Assembly (NCBI RefSeq): GCF_900115865.1 | Contig: NZ_FOXY01000002.1 | Span: 1 to 64,000, forward strand | DNA from: Donghicola eburneus | GTDB taxonomy: Bacteria > Pseudomonadota > Alphaproteobacteria > Rhodobacterales > Rhodobacteraceae | DNA length: 64,000 bases | Direction of reading: 5' to 3' | In this document: positions 35,455-44,927 of the stretch, piece after piece | Numbering within the stretch: the stretch's first letter is position 1 | Layout of the letters: each line of letters opens with the position of its first letter | Made by a program: the position numbers and the translations under genes | The notes under the pieces: model-generated | What the model saw: only the letters and a program-made list of their open reading frames with translations | Databases searched by the model: none | What the model was told of the DNA's origin: nothing

Positions 35455-37506
35455 TTACCCCTCGATCCGGCCCAGATCAGCGACCTGACCGCACGTCTGA
35501 CGGATCTGGCTCAGCAGGTTCAAGCGGTTCCGGCGCACGATCTCGTTGTCCGTATTCACCTGAACCGCCTCAAAGAAAGCGTCGATCGGGGCGCGCAGCT
35601 CTGCCATCTGCCCCATCGCGGCGGCAAAGTCTTCCGACGACAGCGCATCCTTGATCGCGCCGCTCGCAGCGGTCAGCGCATCGAACAGAGCCTTCTCCTC
35701 GTCCACCTCGGCAAATTTCGGATCGGCACCAAAGGAATACTCCACACCGTCCTTCTCTTCGGCCTGCGCCAGAATGTTGGCGGCCCGCTTGTAGCCCTGA
35801 ACCAGGTTCACACCGTCCTCGGTGCCCAGAACGTCGGACAGCGCCCGCGCGCGCTTGACCAAAAGCGTCAGATCATCCGCCCCATCCATCGCCAAACAGG
35901 CATCAATGATGTCGTGACGGATACCCTGATCCTTAAGGTAGACCTTCAGACGATCATGGAAGAAGGACAAAAGATCGTCTTTCGCTTCACCCGCCGCCGA
36001 CAGATGATCGAGCAGGTTCATGCGCAGATCATTCTCCAGCAACAGCCGGATCACACCTAATGCCGCGCGGCGCAGAGCGAACGGGTCTTTGGAACCGGTC
36101 GGCTTCTCGTCGATGGCCCAGAAGCCGGTCAGCGTGTCCAGCTTGTCCGCCAGAGCGGCAGTCACCGACAATGGCGCGGTGGGCACGTCATCCGACGGAC
36201 CGAGAGGCGAGTAATGCTCTTGGCACACGCGCGCCACGTCGGCGTCATAGCCTGCCGCTTCGGCGTAATAACGGCCCATAAGCCCCTGAAGTTCGGGGAA
36301 TTCGTAGACCATTTCGGACTGCAAGTCAGCCTTGGCGATGCGGGCAGCAGTTTGTGCCGCTTCGGCGTCCGCACCCGTGACCGGCGCAAGTTCGGCGGCC
36401 AAGGCCACAATGCGTTCGATCCGCTCTTTCTGCGCACCTAGCTTGTTGTGGAAGGTCACGTTGCCCAGACCGTCCACCCAAGTGTCCATACCTGCCTTGG
36501 CGGTGCGCAGGTCATTCTCCCAAAAGAATTTCGCATCCGACAGACGCGCAGCCAGAACCTTCTGGTTGCCCGCAAGAATGGTCGCGCCGTTGTCGCGGGT
36601 CTCAATGTTCGCGACGGTGACAAATTTCTCGATCCGGCCCGTTTTCGGGTTCTTCACCGAAAAGAACTTCTGGTGCTCTTTCATCGAGGTTTGCAGAACC
36701 TCGGGCGGCAGGTTCAGGAAGTCTGCGCCAATCTCGCCCATCAGGACGACGGGCCATTCGACCAGACCGGCGACCTCTGCCAGCAGACCGCGATCCTCGA
36801 CCACTTCCATGCCTTGGGCAAAGGCCATGTTGGTCGCGTCGTGCCAGATGGTCTCTGCTCTCTCCTCGGGGTCCAGAATGACCTTGGCCTTCTTCAGCTT
36901 GGCGACATAGTCGTCAAAGCTGCTCACCTCGAACGCATCGCCGCCCATGAAGCGGTGACCACGGGTCGCGCGGCCTGATTTGATGCCATCGATGTCCAGA
37001 TCAACAACCTCTGCCCCGTCTTCGGCGGTCAACAGGCAGATGATCGAGTGCAGCGGGCGCACCCAACGCAAGGAACCTGCGCCCCAGCGCATGGATTTGG
37101 GCCACGGAAAATTGCGAACGGTGTTTTCCAGAACCTCTGCGATGATCGCAGCAGCCTCGCGGCCGGGGGTCTGAATGGTCGCAAAATAGACCTGCCCCTT
37201 TTTCTCGTCCCGGATTTCGAGCTGGTCCATGGTGACGCCAGCGCCCCGCAGGAAGCCTTCGATCGCCTTTTCGGGCGCGCCGACACGGGGGCCTTTGCGC
37301 TCTTCTTTCAGGTCGGGCGAACGGTCCAGCACATCCTCGACCGCCAGCACCAAGCGGCGCGGCGTGGCAAAGGCTTTGGCGTGGGCATAGGTCAGACCCG
37401 CCTCGACCATGCCGTCGGTCACTTTCTTTTTCAGATCCTCGGCGGCGCGGGCTTGCATGCGCGCAGGGATCTCTTCGGAGAAAAGTTCAATCAGCAGATC
37501 GGGCAT
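35455..37506 (-). CDS. glyS: Glycyl-tRNA synthetase beta subunit
   Basis: The 683-residue beta subunit of the alpha2beta2 glycyl-tRNA synthetase, which carries the tRNA-recognition parts. It begins DLLIELFSEEIPARMQ, and has the MRWGAGSLRWVRPLHS and FVTVANIETRDN segments and a C-terminal DALR-like anticodon-binding region (DPFALRRAALGVIRLL and following). The start at 37506 overlaps the stop of the preceding small gene by one base (TAATG), so translation is coupled. An upstream in-frame ATG at 37536 lies within that gene. Confidence 0.97.
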   Translation of the reverse strand: MPDLLIELFSEEIPARMQARAAEDLKKKVTDGMVEAGLTYAHAKAFATPRRLVLAVEDVLDRSPDLKEERKGPRVGAPEKAIEGFLRGAGVTMDQLEIRDEKKGQVYFATIQTPGREAAAIIAEVLENTVRNFPWPKSMRWGAGSLRWVRPLHSIICLLTAEDGAEVVDLDIDGIKSGRATRGHRFMGGDAFEVSSFDDYVAKLKKAKVILDPEERAETIWHDATNMAFAQGMEVVEDRGLLAEVAGLVEWPVVLMGEIGADFLNLPPEVLQTSMKEHQKFFSVKNPKTGRIEKFVTVANIETRDNGATILAGNQKVLAARLSDAKFFWENDLRTAKAGMDTWVDGLGNVTFHNKLGAQKERIERIVALAAELAPVTGADAEAAQTAARIAKADLQSEMVYEFPELQGLMGRYYAEAAGYDADVARVCQEHYSPLGPSDDVPTAPLSVTAALADKLDTLTGFWAIDEKPTGSKDPFALRRAALGVIRLLLENDLRMNLLDHLSAAGEAKDDLLSFFHDRLKVYLKDQGIRHDIIDACLAMDGADDLTLLVKRARALSDVLGTEDGVNLVQGYKRAANILAQAEEKDGVEYSFGADPKFAEVDEEKALFDALTAASGAIKDALSSEDFAAAMGQMAELRAPIDAFFEAVQVNTDNEIVRRNRLNLLSQIRQTCGQVADLGRIEG

Positions 37507-38039
37507 TAGTTCACGCTCTTCGGGGGTTCGGGGCAATCTTCGGGAACGGGATCGCCGTCATAGACGACTTCGCCGCAATGGTTCATCTGGTGCCAGACAA
37601 AGCCGCGGCCATCGGGCAGCACAGCGACCACACGGTCGATGCCGTAGATAAAGTCACGCTGGCCAAGAAAGGCGAGCGCCTCTCCGGATTCCAGCGCGGC
37701 GCCAAGGGCTTTGGCGTCGAAACAGTCAAACCAACCGGGGCCGACCAGAGGTTCGGCCTTGGGGTAGTCCTGATAGGTTTCGGTCAGCATCGACTGGGAC
37801 AGCGGCGTTTCAAAACATGCGCGGTACCGTAGCGGGCTGCTGTCCGCATCAATGGCCTGAAAATTGTCATAGACGATGCTTTCGGGCGCTTCGCTGACGA
37901 TGCCCGTCAGGGTCACGTCATCTGTGCCGCTGGCCTCAACGGGTTCGTAATAGGCATAGACCTGCAAATAATACAGAGCCGCGCCCGCTACTGCGGCTGT
38001 CACACCAATCGCGCCCACGAGTAACTGACCCGCTCTCAT
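37506..38039 (-). CDS. Membrane-anchored DUF protein between glyQ and glyS
   Basis: A 177-residue protein with one N-terminal membrane helix (about residues 5-25, [24 protein letters not shown]) and a soluble, probably periplasmic domain. The domain has four scattered Cys residues (YRACFET, WFDCFDA, MNHCGE and EDCPEP). I believe it belongs to a Rhodobacteraceae family listed as DUF6446, but cannot check. It overlaps glyQ by four bases (ATGA) and glyS by one, so all three are translated as a unit. A link to glycyl-tRNA synthetase function is not evident. Confidence 0.75.
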   Translation of the reverse strand: MRAGQLLVGAIGVTAAVAGAALYYLQVYAYYEPVEASGTDDVTLTGIVSEAPESIVYDNFQAIDADSSPLRYRACFETPLSQSMLTETYQDYPKAEPLVGPGWFDCFDAKALGAALESGEALAFLGQRDFIYGIDRVVAVLPDGRGFVWHQMNHCGEVVYDGDPVPEDCPEPPKSVN

Positions 38040-38974
38040 GTGGTTTCGGGCGTGTAGCCGCCCGCCTCGGTCAAGACAAAGGCATCTGCACACATTTTCG
38101 CCAAGGCGCGGACGCGGCCGATATAGGCCTGACGCTCGGTGACCGAGATCACGCCGCGCGCATCCAGCAGGTTAAAGATGTGGCTGGCCTTGATGGTCTG
38201 GTCATAGGCAGGGTGCGCCATGATGATACGCTTGCCGGTTTTCGGATCGACATGCTCTTGGCTCAGGATGCGGGCGCATTCGGCCTCGGCCTCTTCGAAG
38301 TGGCGCAGCAGGGTGTCGGTGTCGGCCACATCGAAGTTCCAGCGCGAATATTCCTGCTCGGTCTGCTGGAACACGTCACCGTATTTCAGCGGGATCGGGC
38401 TGTCGGGATCGCTGTAGGGCATGTCCATCACGTGGTCGATGCCCAGAACGTACATGGCCAGACGCTCCAGACCATAGGTCAGCTCGCCGGACACAGGGTG
38501 ACAGTCATGGCCGCCAACCTGTTGGAAATAGGTGAACTGCGACACTTCCATACCGTCACACCAGACTTCCCAACCCAGACCCCACGCACCAAGCGTCGGG
38601 CTTTCCCAGTCATCCTCGACAAAGCGGATGTCGTGCAGGTCCATATCGATACCAATCGCGGCCAGAGAGCCAAGATACAGCTCTTGCAGGTTCGGCGGCG
38701 ACGGTTTGATCAGCACCTGGTACTGATAGTAGTGCTGCAGACGGTTCGGGTTCTCGCCATAGCGGCCGTCAGTGGGACGGCGCGAAGGCTGGACATAAGC
38801 CGCTGCCCATGGCTTGGAGCCCAGCGAACGCAAGGTGGTCGCGGGGTGGAACGTACCGGCACCGACCTCCATATCGTAGGGTTGCAGGACGGCGCATCCT
38901 TTGCTGCCCCAGTAATTCTGGAGACGAAGGATGATTTCCTGAAAGCTACGGGGTTTTTCAAGCGGTGCTGACAT
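38036..38974 (-). CDS. glyQ: Glycyl-tRNA synthetase alpha subunit
   Basis: The 312-residue catalytic alpha subunit, forming glycyl-adenylate and acting with GlyS. It contains the class II core: [14 protein letters not shown] at the N-terminus, the motif-2-like [19 protein letters not shown] region, and [16 protein letters not shown] near motif 3. The start at 38974 has GAGGA six bases upstream; two upstream ATGs in frame lack such spacing. First gene of a three-gene operon with the DUF protein and glyS. Confidence 0.97.
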   Translation of the reverse strand: MSAPLEKPRSFQEIILRLQNYWGSKGCAVLQPYDMEVGAGTFHPATTLRSLGSKPWAAAYVQPSRRPTDGRYGENPNRLQHYYQYQVLIKPSPPNLQELYLGSLAAIGIDMDLHDIRFVEDDWESPTLGAWGLGWEVWCDGMEVSQFTYFQQVGGHDCHPVSGELTYGLERLAMYVLGIDHVMDMPYSDPDSPIPLKYGDVFQQTEQEYSRWNFDVADTDTLLRHFEEAEAECARILSQEHVDPKTGKRIIMAHPAYDQTIKASHIFNLLDARGVISVTERQAYIGRVRALAKMCADAFVLTEAGGYTPETT

Positions 38975-39026
38975 GCTCATTCCTCTAGGGCTCGTGCGCA
39001 ACACTCTCTAGTCGCGTAGGCGGTCA

Positions 39027-39056
39027 GGGTCAATTATATGACCCGCATTATTGACC
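39027..39056. promoter_or_regulatory. Cluster of GGTCA half-sites between glyQ and the next gene
   Basis: GGGTCA (39027-39032) and TGACCC (39039-39044) form an inverted repeat around ATTATA, and another TTGACC follows at 39051-39056. The half-sites are about one helical turn apart. They lie in a 158-base divergent gap. No known regulator consensus is claimed. Confidence 0.35.
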
Positions 39057-39132
39057 TGCGGCCCGAAGGCAGATTTGTTGGGCATCAAAAGCGCGCAAGC
39101 GGACATAACAAAAGACTTTTCAAGGACACTGT

Positions 39133-40926
39133 ATGAATCGGTATCTTTCGCTGATGACCAGCATTTCGGTTTTCGCCGCCACGGCAGCGATTTCCCAAGA
39201 AGTCGCATATATCCAGATCGAGGCTCAGCCCACCCTGAACGAGGCGCAATTCCGCGCGCAGGCCTATGCGGGTGCACTGCCTCAGGTGAACGGTTTCTCT
39301 TTGGGATCAGGGTGGTACGCGATCACGTTGGGGCCCTTTGACCCCCAGCAGGCCGAGACGTTGCGCCGCGAATACCTGCGCACCGGACAAATCCCGCGAG
39401 ATGCTTACATCACCGATGGTCGCGAGTATCAGGATCAGTACTGGCCCGTTGGGGCGAACACCCAGCCGATTGGTGAACCGCCGGTTACAGGTGAACCCCC
39501 TGCCCCCACGGTCGAAGTCACCCCGCTGGACGACTTGCCCCAAACGGACGACGCCCCTGTCGCGCTCGAGCCCGAAGTGGTCGAAGCGCCAGAGCCCGTA
39601 ATCATCGACGAGACGCCTTATCAAGCCCGCCAGAGCGAAGCCCTGCTGACCGCCGAAGAGCGCAATATGCTGCAAGTGGCGCTAAAATGGGCAGGCTTCT
39701 ACGAAGGCCGGATCGACGGTGCCTTTGGCCGCGGCACGCGTGGGTCCATGGCGAATTGGCAGGCCGCCAATGATTTTGAGCCCACAGGCATCCTGACCAC
39801 CCTGCAGCGTGCCGAACTCTTGGCGCAGTACAACGCGGTTTTCGACGGACTGGGTTTTGAGACCGTGCGCGACGACAAGGCCGGCATCCAGATCGACCTA
39901 CCCATGGGCGCGCTGCGCTTTGACGGCTACAGCCCACCCTTTGCGCGCTACCTGCCCTCGGGCGAGCCTGCGGTACAGGTCCACCTGATCAGCGAGCCGG
40001 GCGATGCCGCAACCTTGGGCGGTCTCTACGAGATCATGCAAACCTTGCAGATCATCCCGCTGGATGGCCCACGCACCCTGCGCCGCAACGGTTTCACCAT
40101 TGAGGGCATCAACAACGATATCGTGTCCTACACAGAGGTTTCGCTCGAAGGCGGAGAGATCAAGGGCTTTACCCTTGTTTGGCCCGCCGGGGACGAAGGC
40201 CGCCGCACCCGCGTTCTAGAACGCATTCAGGCCAGCTTTACGCGCATTCCCGGCATTCTGAGCGGCGCGCTGAACCTAGACGTCGCCCAAAGCCTTGATC
40301 TGGTGGCAGGGTTGGAAGTGCGCAGACCGGAATTTGCCCGCTCGGGCATGTGGGCAGACGGGTCAGGTCAAGTCGTGACTTTGGCCGACGGTTTGGACAC
40401 CTGCGCCAGCATCATGCTGGAGAGCGAGCACGAGGCGACACTTGCCGCTGTGGATGCTGCCAGTGGCCTTGCGCTGCTACGCCCGATGGAGTCGCTGGTG
40501 CCCCCCGCAAAAGCGCTCCTGCAGAAGTCGTCGCCTCGTTTGCAGACAGAGATTGCAGTCGCGGGCTACAGCTTTGGTGGCCAACTCGGGGCGCCTTCGG
40601 TCACCTTTGGCACCATCGAAAATATGGAAGACCTGAGCGGTGATACGACACGCATGCGCCTGTCCGCCCACACCACTGAGGGCGATATTGGCGGTCCCGT
40701 TCTGGATATGAGCGGCGCTGTAATTGGCCTGCTGGTGCCCCAGAGCTACAGCAGCCGCGCCCTGCCCCAAGATGTGCGTTTTGCGATCAAAGAAGCAGGA
40801 CTTGAGGCATTCCTCGCGGCGCAGGGAGTGACATCCGAGGTCACAACCGATGTGGGCCGGATGGAAGCCGAAGACCTTCGTCTAGCAGCCAGCGATCTGA
40901 CCGCGCTCGTTGAGTGCTGGAAGTAA
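39133..40926 (+). CDS. Exported peptidoglycan-binding protein with degenerate trypsin-like domain
   Basis: A 597-residue exported protein. After a signal peptide (about 1-21) comes a SPOR-like segment (24-85), an acidic Pro-rich linker (110-165) and a PG_binding_1 domain (about 173-232, LQVALKWAGFYEGRIDGAFGRGTRG). A middle region follows, and then a trypsin-fold domain (about 395-565). The serine box reads TEGDIGGPVLD, with Ile519 where serine proteases have Ser. The His and Asp positions (VVTLADGLDTC and VDAASGLALL) also lack the usual residues. It is probably a non-catalytic envelope scaffold or binding protein. The ATG at 39133 is preceded by AAGGA. Confidence 0.78.
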   Translation: MNRYLSLMTSISVFAATAAISQEVAYIQIEAQPTLNEAQFRAQAYAGALPQVNGFSLGSGWYAITLGPFDPQQAETLRREYLRTGQIPRDAYITDGREYQDQYWPVGANTQPIGEPPVTGEPPAPTVEVTPLDDLPQTDDAPVALEPEVVEAPEPVIIDETPYQARQSEALLTAEERNMLQVALKWAGFYEGRIDGAFGRGTRGSMANWQAANDFEPTGILTTLQRAELLAQYNAVFDGLGFETVRDDKAGIQIDLPMGALRFDGYSPPFARYLPSGEPAVQVHLISEPGDAATLGGLYEIMQTLQIIPLDGPRTLRRNGFTIEGINNDIVSYTEVSLEGGEIKGFTLVWPAGDEGRRTRVLERIQASFTRIPGILSGALNLDVAQSLDLVAGLEVRRPEFARSGMWADGSGQVVTLADGLDTCASIMLESEHEATLAAVDAASGLALLRPMESLVPPAKALLQKSSPRLQTEIAVAGYSFGGQLGAPSVTFGTIENMEDLSGDTTRMRLSAHTTEGDIGGPVLDMSGAVIGLLVPQSYSSRALPQDVRFAIKEAGLEAFLAAQGVTSEVTTDVGRMEAEDLRLAASDLTALVECWK

Positions 40927-40936
40927 AAACAAGCTC

Positions 40937-40958
40937 GGCGCGCCGCCTTAGGCGCGCC
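40937..40958. terminator. Hairpin between convergent genes at 40.9 kb
   Basis: GGCGCGCC occurs twice around GCCTTA; each arm is itself palindromic, so a perfect 8-bp stem forms. It overlaps the trkH stop codon and follows the pseudoprotease gene by ten bases. There is no T-run, so termination efficiency is uncertain. Confidence 0.5.
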
Positions 40959-42396
40959 AGAACCGCGCGGTAAACAGGGTGTACACTGCCAAGAGTTCCA
41001 GCCGCCCCGCCAGCATTGCAAAACACAGCAGCCATTTGGCCACGTCGTTCAGCCCTTGGAAATTTCCTGACGGCCCAATCTCATCCCCAAGTCCCGGCCC
41101 GATATTCGCCAGCGCTGTCGCCGCGCCGGAGACCGAGGTGACCAAGTCCAGGCCAGTCAGGGATAGCGCGAGGGTGAGAACCCCTAGCGACACGATGAAC
41201 ATCACAAAATACGCCACGACAGAGTTGATGACGTCCTCGGAAATCGGGCGGCCGTCATAGCGCGGCAAAAACACGCCCGACGGCGCATAAATCTGGCGGA
41301 TCTGGACCTTGAGCGAGGCCAGCAGCAACTGATAGCGGAAAATCTTGATAGAACACGCTGTCGAGCCTGCGCAGCCACCGATCAAGCCGATGAAAAAGAA
41401 CATGGTGATCAGGAACGGGCCCCACTCCATGTAGTCCACGCTGGCGTAGCCTGTGCCGCTGATGATCGATGTGATGTTGAACAGACCCTCACGTACCGCA
41501 TCCTCCCAATGGTGGGGAAAGATGGAGGTCAGCACCAAGGTCGTCACGGCTGTCAGGGTGAAAATCACCAACAGAAATCCGCGCACTTGTGTGTCTTGCC
41601 AAATCGCTCGGCTGTTTCCGTTCAAAAGCTGCACGTACCGCACGAAGGGCAGCGCCGCGAGGATCATGAAAACAGAGGCCACGTATTCCGGTGCCCCCGA
41701 GAAGGTCCCGAAACTCGCGTCGTAATTCGAAAACCCGCCGGTCGAGATTGTGGTCAGCGAATGCACCGTCGCGTCAAAAGGGCTCATCCCCAGGACCAGG
41801 TAGCACAGCCCGCACACCATGGTCAGACCCAGATAGATCACCGAAATCTGCGCCGCGATAGCGCTGGCGCGGGGCAAAATCTTGCCCATTGTGTCAAAGG
41901 CTTCGGCGCGGAAAATCTGCATCCCACCAACCCGAAGTTCAGGCAGGAACACCATCGCGACCACAATGATCCCGATCCCCCCCAGCCATTGCAGCGTCCC
42001 CCGCCACAAAAGCAGCCCCTTGGGCATCGTATCGAGCCCAGAAAACACGGTGGAGCCTGTGGTCGTCATACCCGAGATCGCCTCGAAAAAGGCGTCAACA
42101 AACCTCGCGTCGGTTTCTCCCAGCATAAAGGGCAGCGCGCCGAACAAGGGCAGCACCACCCAGACGGCTGTAGTCAGGATAAAGGTTTGCTGAAGCGTCA
42201 GCCCCTCTTGGACCGCGTTCGCACACGCCAAGGCGAGCAAAGCGCCAAAAGCCATTGTGATGAAAGCACTTTCCAGAAGAACGAAACGATGGCCGCGTCC
42301 CTCGGCCAGATCGACCAAAAAGGACGGGATCATGGTCACGCCAAGGGCCAGAACAAGCAGGCCGATCACATATCCGACGGGTCGCAGATCAATCAT
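40948..42396 (-). CDS. trkH: TrkH-family potassium uptake protein
   Basis: The 482-residue membrane subunit of a Trk-type K+ uptake system, with about ten to twelve hydrophobic segments in the repeated M1-P-M2 plan. Selectivity-filter-like segments with conserved glycines are visible, e.g. SGMTTTGSTVFSG, TISTGGFSN and ISGTGYAS. The partner, a cytoplasmic NAD-binding TrkA, is not encoded in the window. The gene reads towards the pseudoprotease and follows folE2 after 45 bases. Confidence 0.93.
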   Translation of the reverse strand: MIDLRPVGYVIGLLVLALGVTMIPSFLVDLAEGRGHRFVLLESAFITMAFGALLALACANAVQEGLTLQQTFILTTAVWVVLPLFGALPFMLGETDARFVDAFFEAISGMTTTGSTVFSGLDTMPKGLLLWRGTLQWLGGIGIIVVAMVFLPELRVGGMQIFRAEAFDTMGKILPRASAIAAQISVIYLGLTMVCGLCYLVLGMSPFDATVHSLTTISTGGFSNYDASFGTFSGAPEYVASVFMILAALPFVRYVQLLNGNSRAIWQDTQVRGFLLVIFTLTAVTTLVLTSIFPHHWEDAVREGLFNITSIISGTGYASVDYMEWGPFLITMFFFIGLIGGCAGSTACSIKIFRYQLLLASLKVQIRQIYAPSGVFLPRYDGRPISEDVINSVVAYFVMFIVSLGVLTLALSLTGLDLVTSVSGAATALANIGPGLGDEIGPSGNFQGLNDVAKWLLCFAMLAGRLELLAVYTLFTARFWRA

Positions 42397-42441
42397 AACC
42401 GCGACCCTTGGCCCGAGCCCCCCGCGCTGTCAAGCGCGCTC

Positions 42442-43545
42442 TCAGCCGACGTGGAAGAGAGAGGCAAACATTTTCGGATCGATGGACGCGCTGGCGAAAG
42501 TCTCACCTTCAGTCAGGACGCTGACGGCATCGTGGCTGTGCAGGCTTTCCTGATGGCTGGCGATCACACGGAAATCGCCAATGCGCGGATCATTCTGCAT
42601 CTGCTCGCAGAAAAGACGCGCGGCATCCTCGACAAAGATCGGGTTGGCGGCATTCAGCTCGGCAAAGGCCTGTTCATCTTCGCGCTTCACCATCACCTGC
42701 GTTTCCGTGGGCACGGCGTTGCGGCACAAACCAATCAGGTCTTCGAACCACAAACACTCCTGCCCCGGCTCTAGGACCACAGAGACCCGCGCGACAGAGC
42801 GCTGCGAGTGCGGTGTCGCCAGCTGACCACGCATCATGCGAGCGTGCTCGGACAGTTCCAACGAACACGGGCAGGTCGAGCTGTAGACGTAGTCAAGGTG
42901 CACGATCTTGCGACGCACGCCATTCTGTTCGATCAGTTCCAGCGCGATGTCGTAATACTGGTAGCCCGACAGGCCAGAACGCAGGCTCTCGACTTTGACC
43001 GGGTAGCTCAGCCGCATTTGGATGCGGGCATCAAAGCTCTGCAGATCAGACTTGTAGTCGTCCAGCGCTGCCTCGATCACTTCGAAGCTAAACGTCTCGT
43101 CCGCGTGCTTGTAGAAACTGCGCATGATGCGGGACATGTTGATGCCCTTTTTCTCGGCATCAAGGCTTACTGTGCCGGTGACGCTGGTTTCCAGCATCAG
43201 GTCACCATTGTCGCGGGTGTGGTAGCGGATCGGGAGACGGAAATTCGAAATGCCCACATGCTGGATTTGCTTGCGGGCCCCTCTGATCAGGCTCGACGGG
43301 CCGTTTTGCAGGTCGGGCAGGTCTGCGCGATACTCGGCATCAACCGCGAAATCCTGCGGATATACGCGGGAAAGGACGGGGTAGTCCACCGGGCGTGCTT
43401 CGGGCAGCAGGGCACGCAGCTCGGGGTCGAGAGCGGCAATCTCGGTGTCAGAGGCATGCACAGCCCAACGCCGGAGCACAGCCAAAGCTTCCTCTGCCTG
43501 ACGCTCGGTCGGTTGCTGGTCCAACTCCGGAGTGTGAATATTCAT
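42442..43545 (-). CDS. folE2: GTP cyclohydrolase FolE2
   Basis: Type IB GTP cyclohydrolase, first step of folate synthesis from GTP. The 367-residue sequence has the conserved STCPCSLELSEHARM segment with the metal-binding cysteine, and the NPIFVEDAARLFCEQM and VIASHQESLHSHDA segments with conserved Glu and His. FolE2 enzymes tolerate other metals than zinc and in many bacteria are induced at low zinc. I saw no Zur-like box, but an inverted repeat lies 33-59 bases upstream. The start at 43545 has AGGGACG upstream. It complements folP and folB in the window. Confidence 0.95.
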   Translation of the reverse strand: MNIHTPELDQQPTERQAEEALAVLRRWAVHASDTEIAALDPELRALLPEARPVDYPVLSRVYPQDFAVDAEYRADLPDLQNGPSSLIRGARKQIQHVGISNFRLPIRYHTRDNGDLMLETSVTGTVSLDAEKKGINMSRIMRSFYKHADETFSFEVIEAALDDYKSDLQSFDARIQMRLSYPVKVESLRSGLSGYQYYDIALELIEQNGVRRKIVHLDYVYSSTCPCSLELSEHARMMRGQLATPHSQRSVARVSVVLEPGQECLWFEDLIGLCRNAVPTETQVMVKREDEQAFAELNAANPIFVEDAARLFCEQMQNDPRIGDFRVIASHQESLHSHDAVSVLTEGETFASASIDPKMFASLFHVG

Positions 43546-43577
43546 GGACTTCGTCCCTCGCATTCTGGTGCCTAATA

Positions 43578-43604
43578 CAATGTAGGAGCGCCGCCCCTAC
43601 ATTG
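43578..43604. promoter_or_regulatory. Inverted repeat CAATGTAGG-N9-CCTACATTG before folE2
   Basis: Perfect 9-bp arms with a nine-base GC-rich centre (AGCGCCGCC), 33 to 59 bases upstream of the folE2 start codon. It could be an operator or an RNA hairpin in the leader. Confidence 0.55.
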
Positions 43605-43649
43605 CCATGATCGACCCATTATACGCCCCAACCGTCATGCTGGATCAGT

Positions 43650-44840
43650 TTACGCCTGCTCGAGTGCTTGCAGAACGTCGTTGATCAGATCCTGACTGTC
43701 TTCGAGGCCGGCGCTCATACGGATCAATCCAGTGGTAATGCCCAGATGGTCCTTTTGTTCCTTTGGCAGGCGCTGGTGCGTTGTGGTGAACGGATGGGTG
43801 ATGATGGTTTTGGCATCGCCCAAATTGTTCGAAATAATGCACACTTGCAGCGCGTTCATAAAGCGGAACGCAGCATCGCGGCCACCCTTGATCTCGTAGG
43901 CGACCATGGTGCCGCCCGCGCCCATCTGCGACATGCACAGGTCATACTGCGGGTGGCTCGGTAGGCCAGGATAGCTAACATGTTCCAGCTTGGGATGGCC
44001 TTCCAGCGCCTCTGCGATCGCTTTGGCGGTTGCCGCTTGCGCTTTGACACGCAAATCCAGCGTTTCCAGACCTTTCAGCATGATCCACGCGGTAAACGGG
44101 CTCATCGCCGCACCGGTGTGTTTCATGTAGGGTTCCAGTGTGCCGCGAATGAAGTCCTTGGACCCTAGAACCACGCCGCCCAACGCACGACCCTGACCGT
44201 CGATGTGTTTGGTGGTCGAGTAAACGATCACGTCCGCGCCCTGCTCGACCGCATTGGAAAAGACCGGGGTCGCGAAAACGTTATCCACGACAACCAGCGC
44301 GCCAACCGCGTGGGCCAGCTCTGCGACGGCTTTCAGGTCAACCACTTCGAGGGTCGGGTTCGACACAGACTCAAAGAAGACGGCTTTGGTGTCGGGACGG
44401 ATCGCGGCCTTCCACTGCTCTAGATCGGTGCCATCTACGAATGTGGTTTCGACACCGTAGCGGCCCAGAATTTCTTCGAGGATATAGAGGCACGAGCCGA
44501 ACAGTGCCTTGGCAGAGACCACGTGATCGCCTGCCTTGAGCATCGACATCATTGCGCCATTTACAGCTGCCATGCCGCTGGCGGTGGCAAAGGCGTCTTC
44601 GGCCCCCTCTAGCGCGGCAATCCGCTCTTCGAACATTGCAACGGTGGGGTTGCCGTACCGAGCATAAATGAACTCGTCATCCCCGAGCGCGAGGAAGCGC
44701 TGCTCTGCGGCTTCGGCAGTGTCGTAGACAAAGCCTTGGGTCATGAAAATGGCCTCGGAGACTTCATTATACTGGCTGCGGCGCGTGCCTGCGTGCACGG
44801 CCTTGGTCCGAGCGCTCCAGTGCGAGGTGTCCTTTTTCAT
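43650..44840 (-). CDS. metZ: O-succinylhomoserine sulfhydrylase
   Basis: PLP enzyme of the Cys/Met metabolism family that makes homocysteine directly from O-succinylhomoserine and sulfide. The 396-residue protein has the YARYGNPT substrate-binding motif, ASGMAAVNGA, VDNVFATPV and the PLP lysine K211 in YSTTKHIDGQGRALGG. The start at 44840 has AAGGAGAG five bases upstream. The leader contains a promoter, a SAM-II aptamer and a terminator, so expression should fall when SAM is plentiful. A related O-acetylhomoserine enzyme is an alternative. Confidence 0.93.
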   Translation of the reverse strand: MKKDTSHWSARTKAVHAGTRRSQYNEVSEAIFMTQGFVYDTAEAAEQRFLALGDDEFIYARYGNPTVAMFEERIAALEGAEDAFATASGMAAVNGAMMSMLKAGDHVVSAKALFGSCLYILEEILGRYGVETTFVDGTDLEQWKAAIRPDTKAVFFESVSNPTLEVVDLKAVAELAHAVGALVVVDNVFATPVFSNAVEQGADVIVYSTTKHIDGQGRALGGVVLGSKDFIRGTLEPYMKHTGAAMSPFTAWIMLKGLETLDLRVKAQAATAKAIAEALEGHPKLEHVSYPGLPSHPQYDLCMSQMGAGGTMVAYEIKGGRDAAFRFMNALQVCIISNNLGDAKTIITHPFTTTHQRLPKEQKDHLGITTGLIRMSAGLEDSQDLINDVLQALEQA

Positions 44841-44880
44841 ACCGTCTCTCCTTCGGCCCCGCGGGAGGAGAACGCGAGGC

Positions 44881-44917
44881 AATAAAAAATCCCCCGGTCG
44901 CGGTCAGCAACGGGGGA
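44881..44917 (-). terminator. Attenuator-like terminator in the metZ leader
   Basis: On the minus strand GTCCCCCGTTGC and CGCGACCGGGGG pair around TGAC and are followed by ATTTTTTATT. It lies about ten bases after the SAM-II aptamer and 41 bases before the metZ start, which suits control by premature termination. Confidence 0.8.
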
Positions 44918-44927
44918 CGCCCTATTC

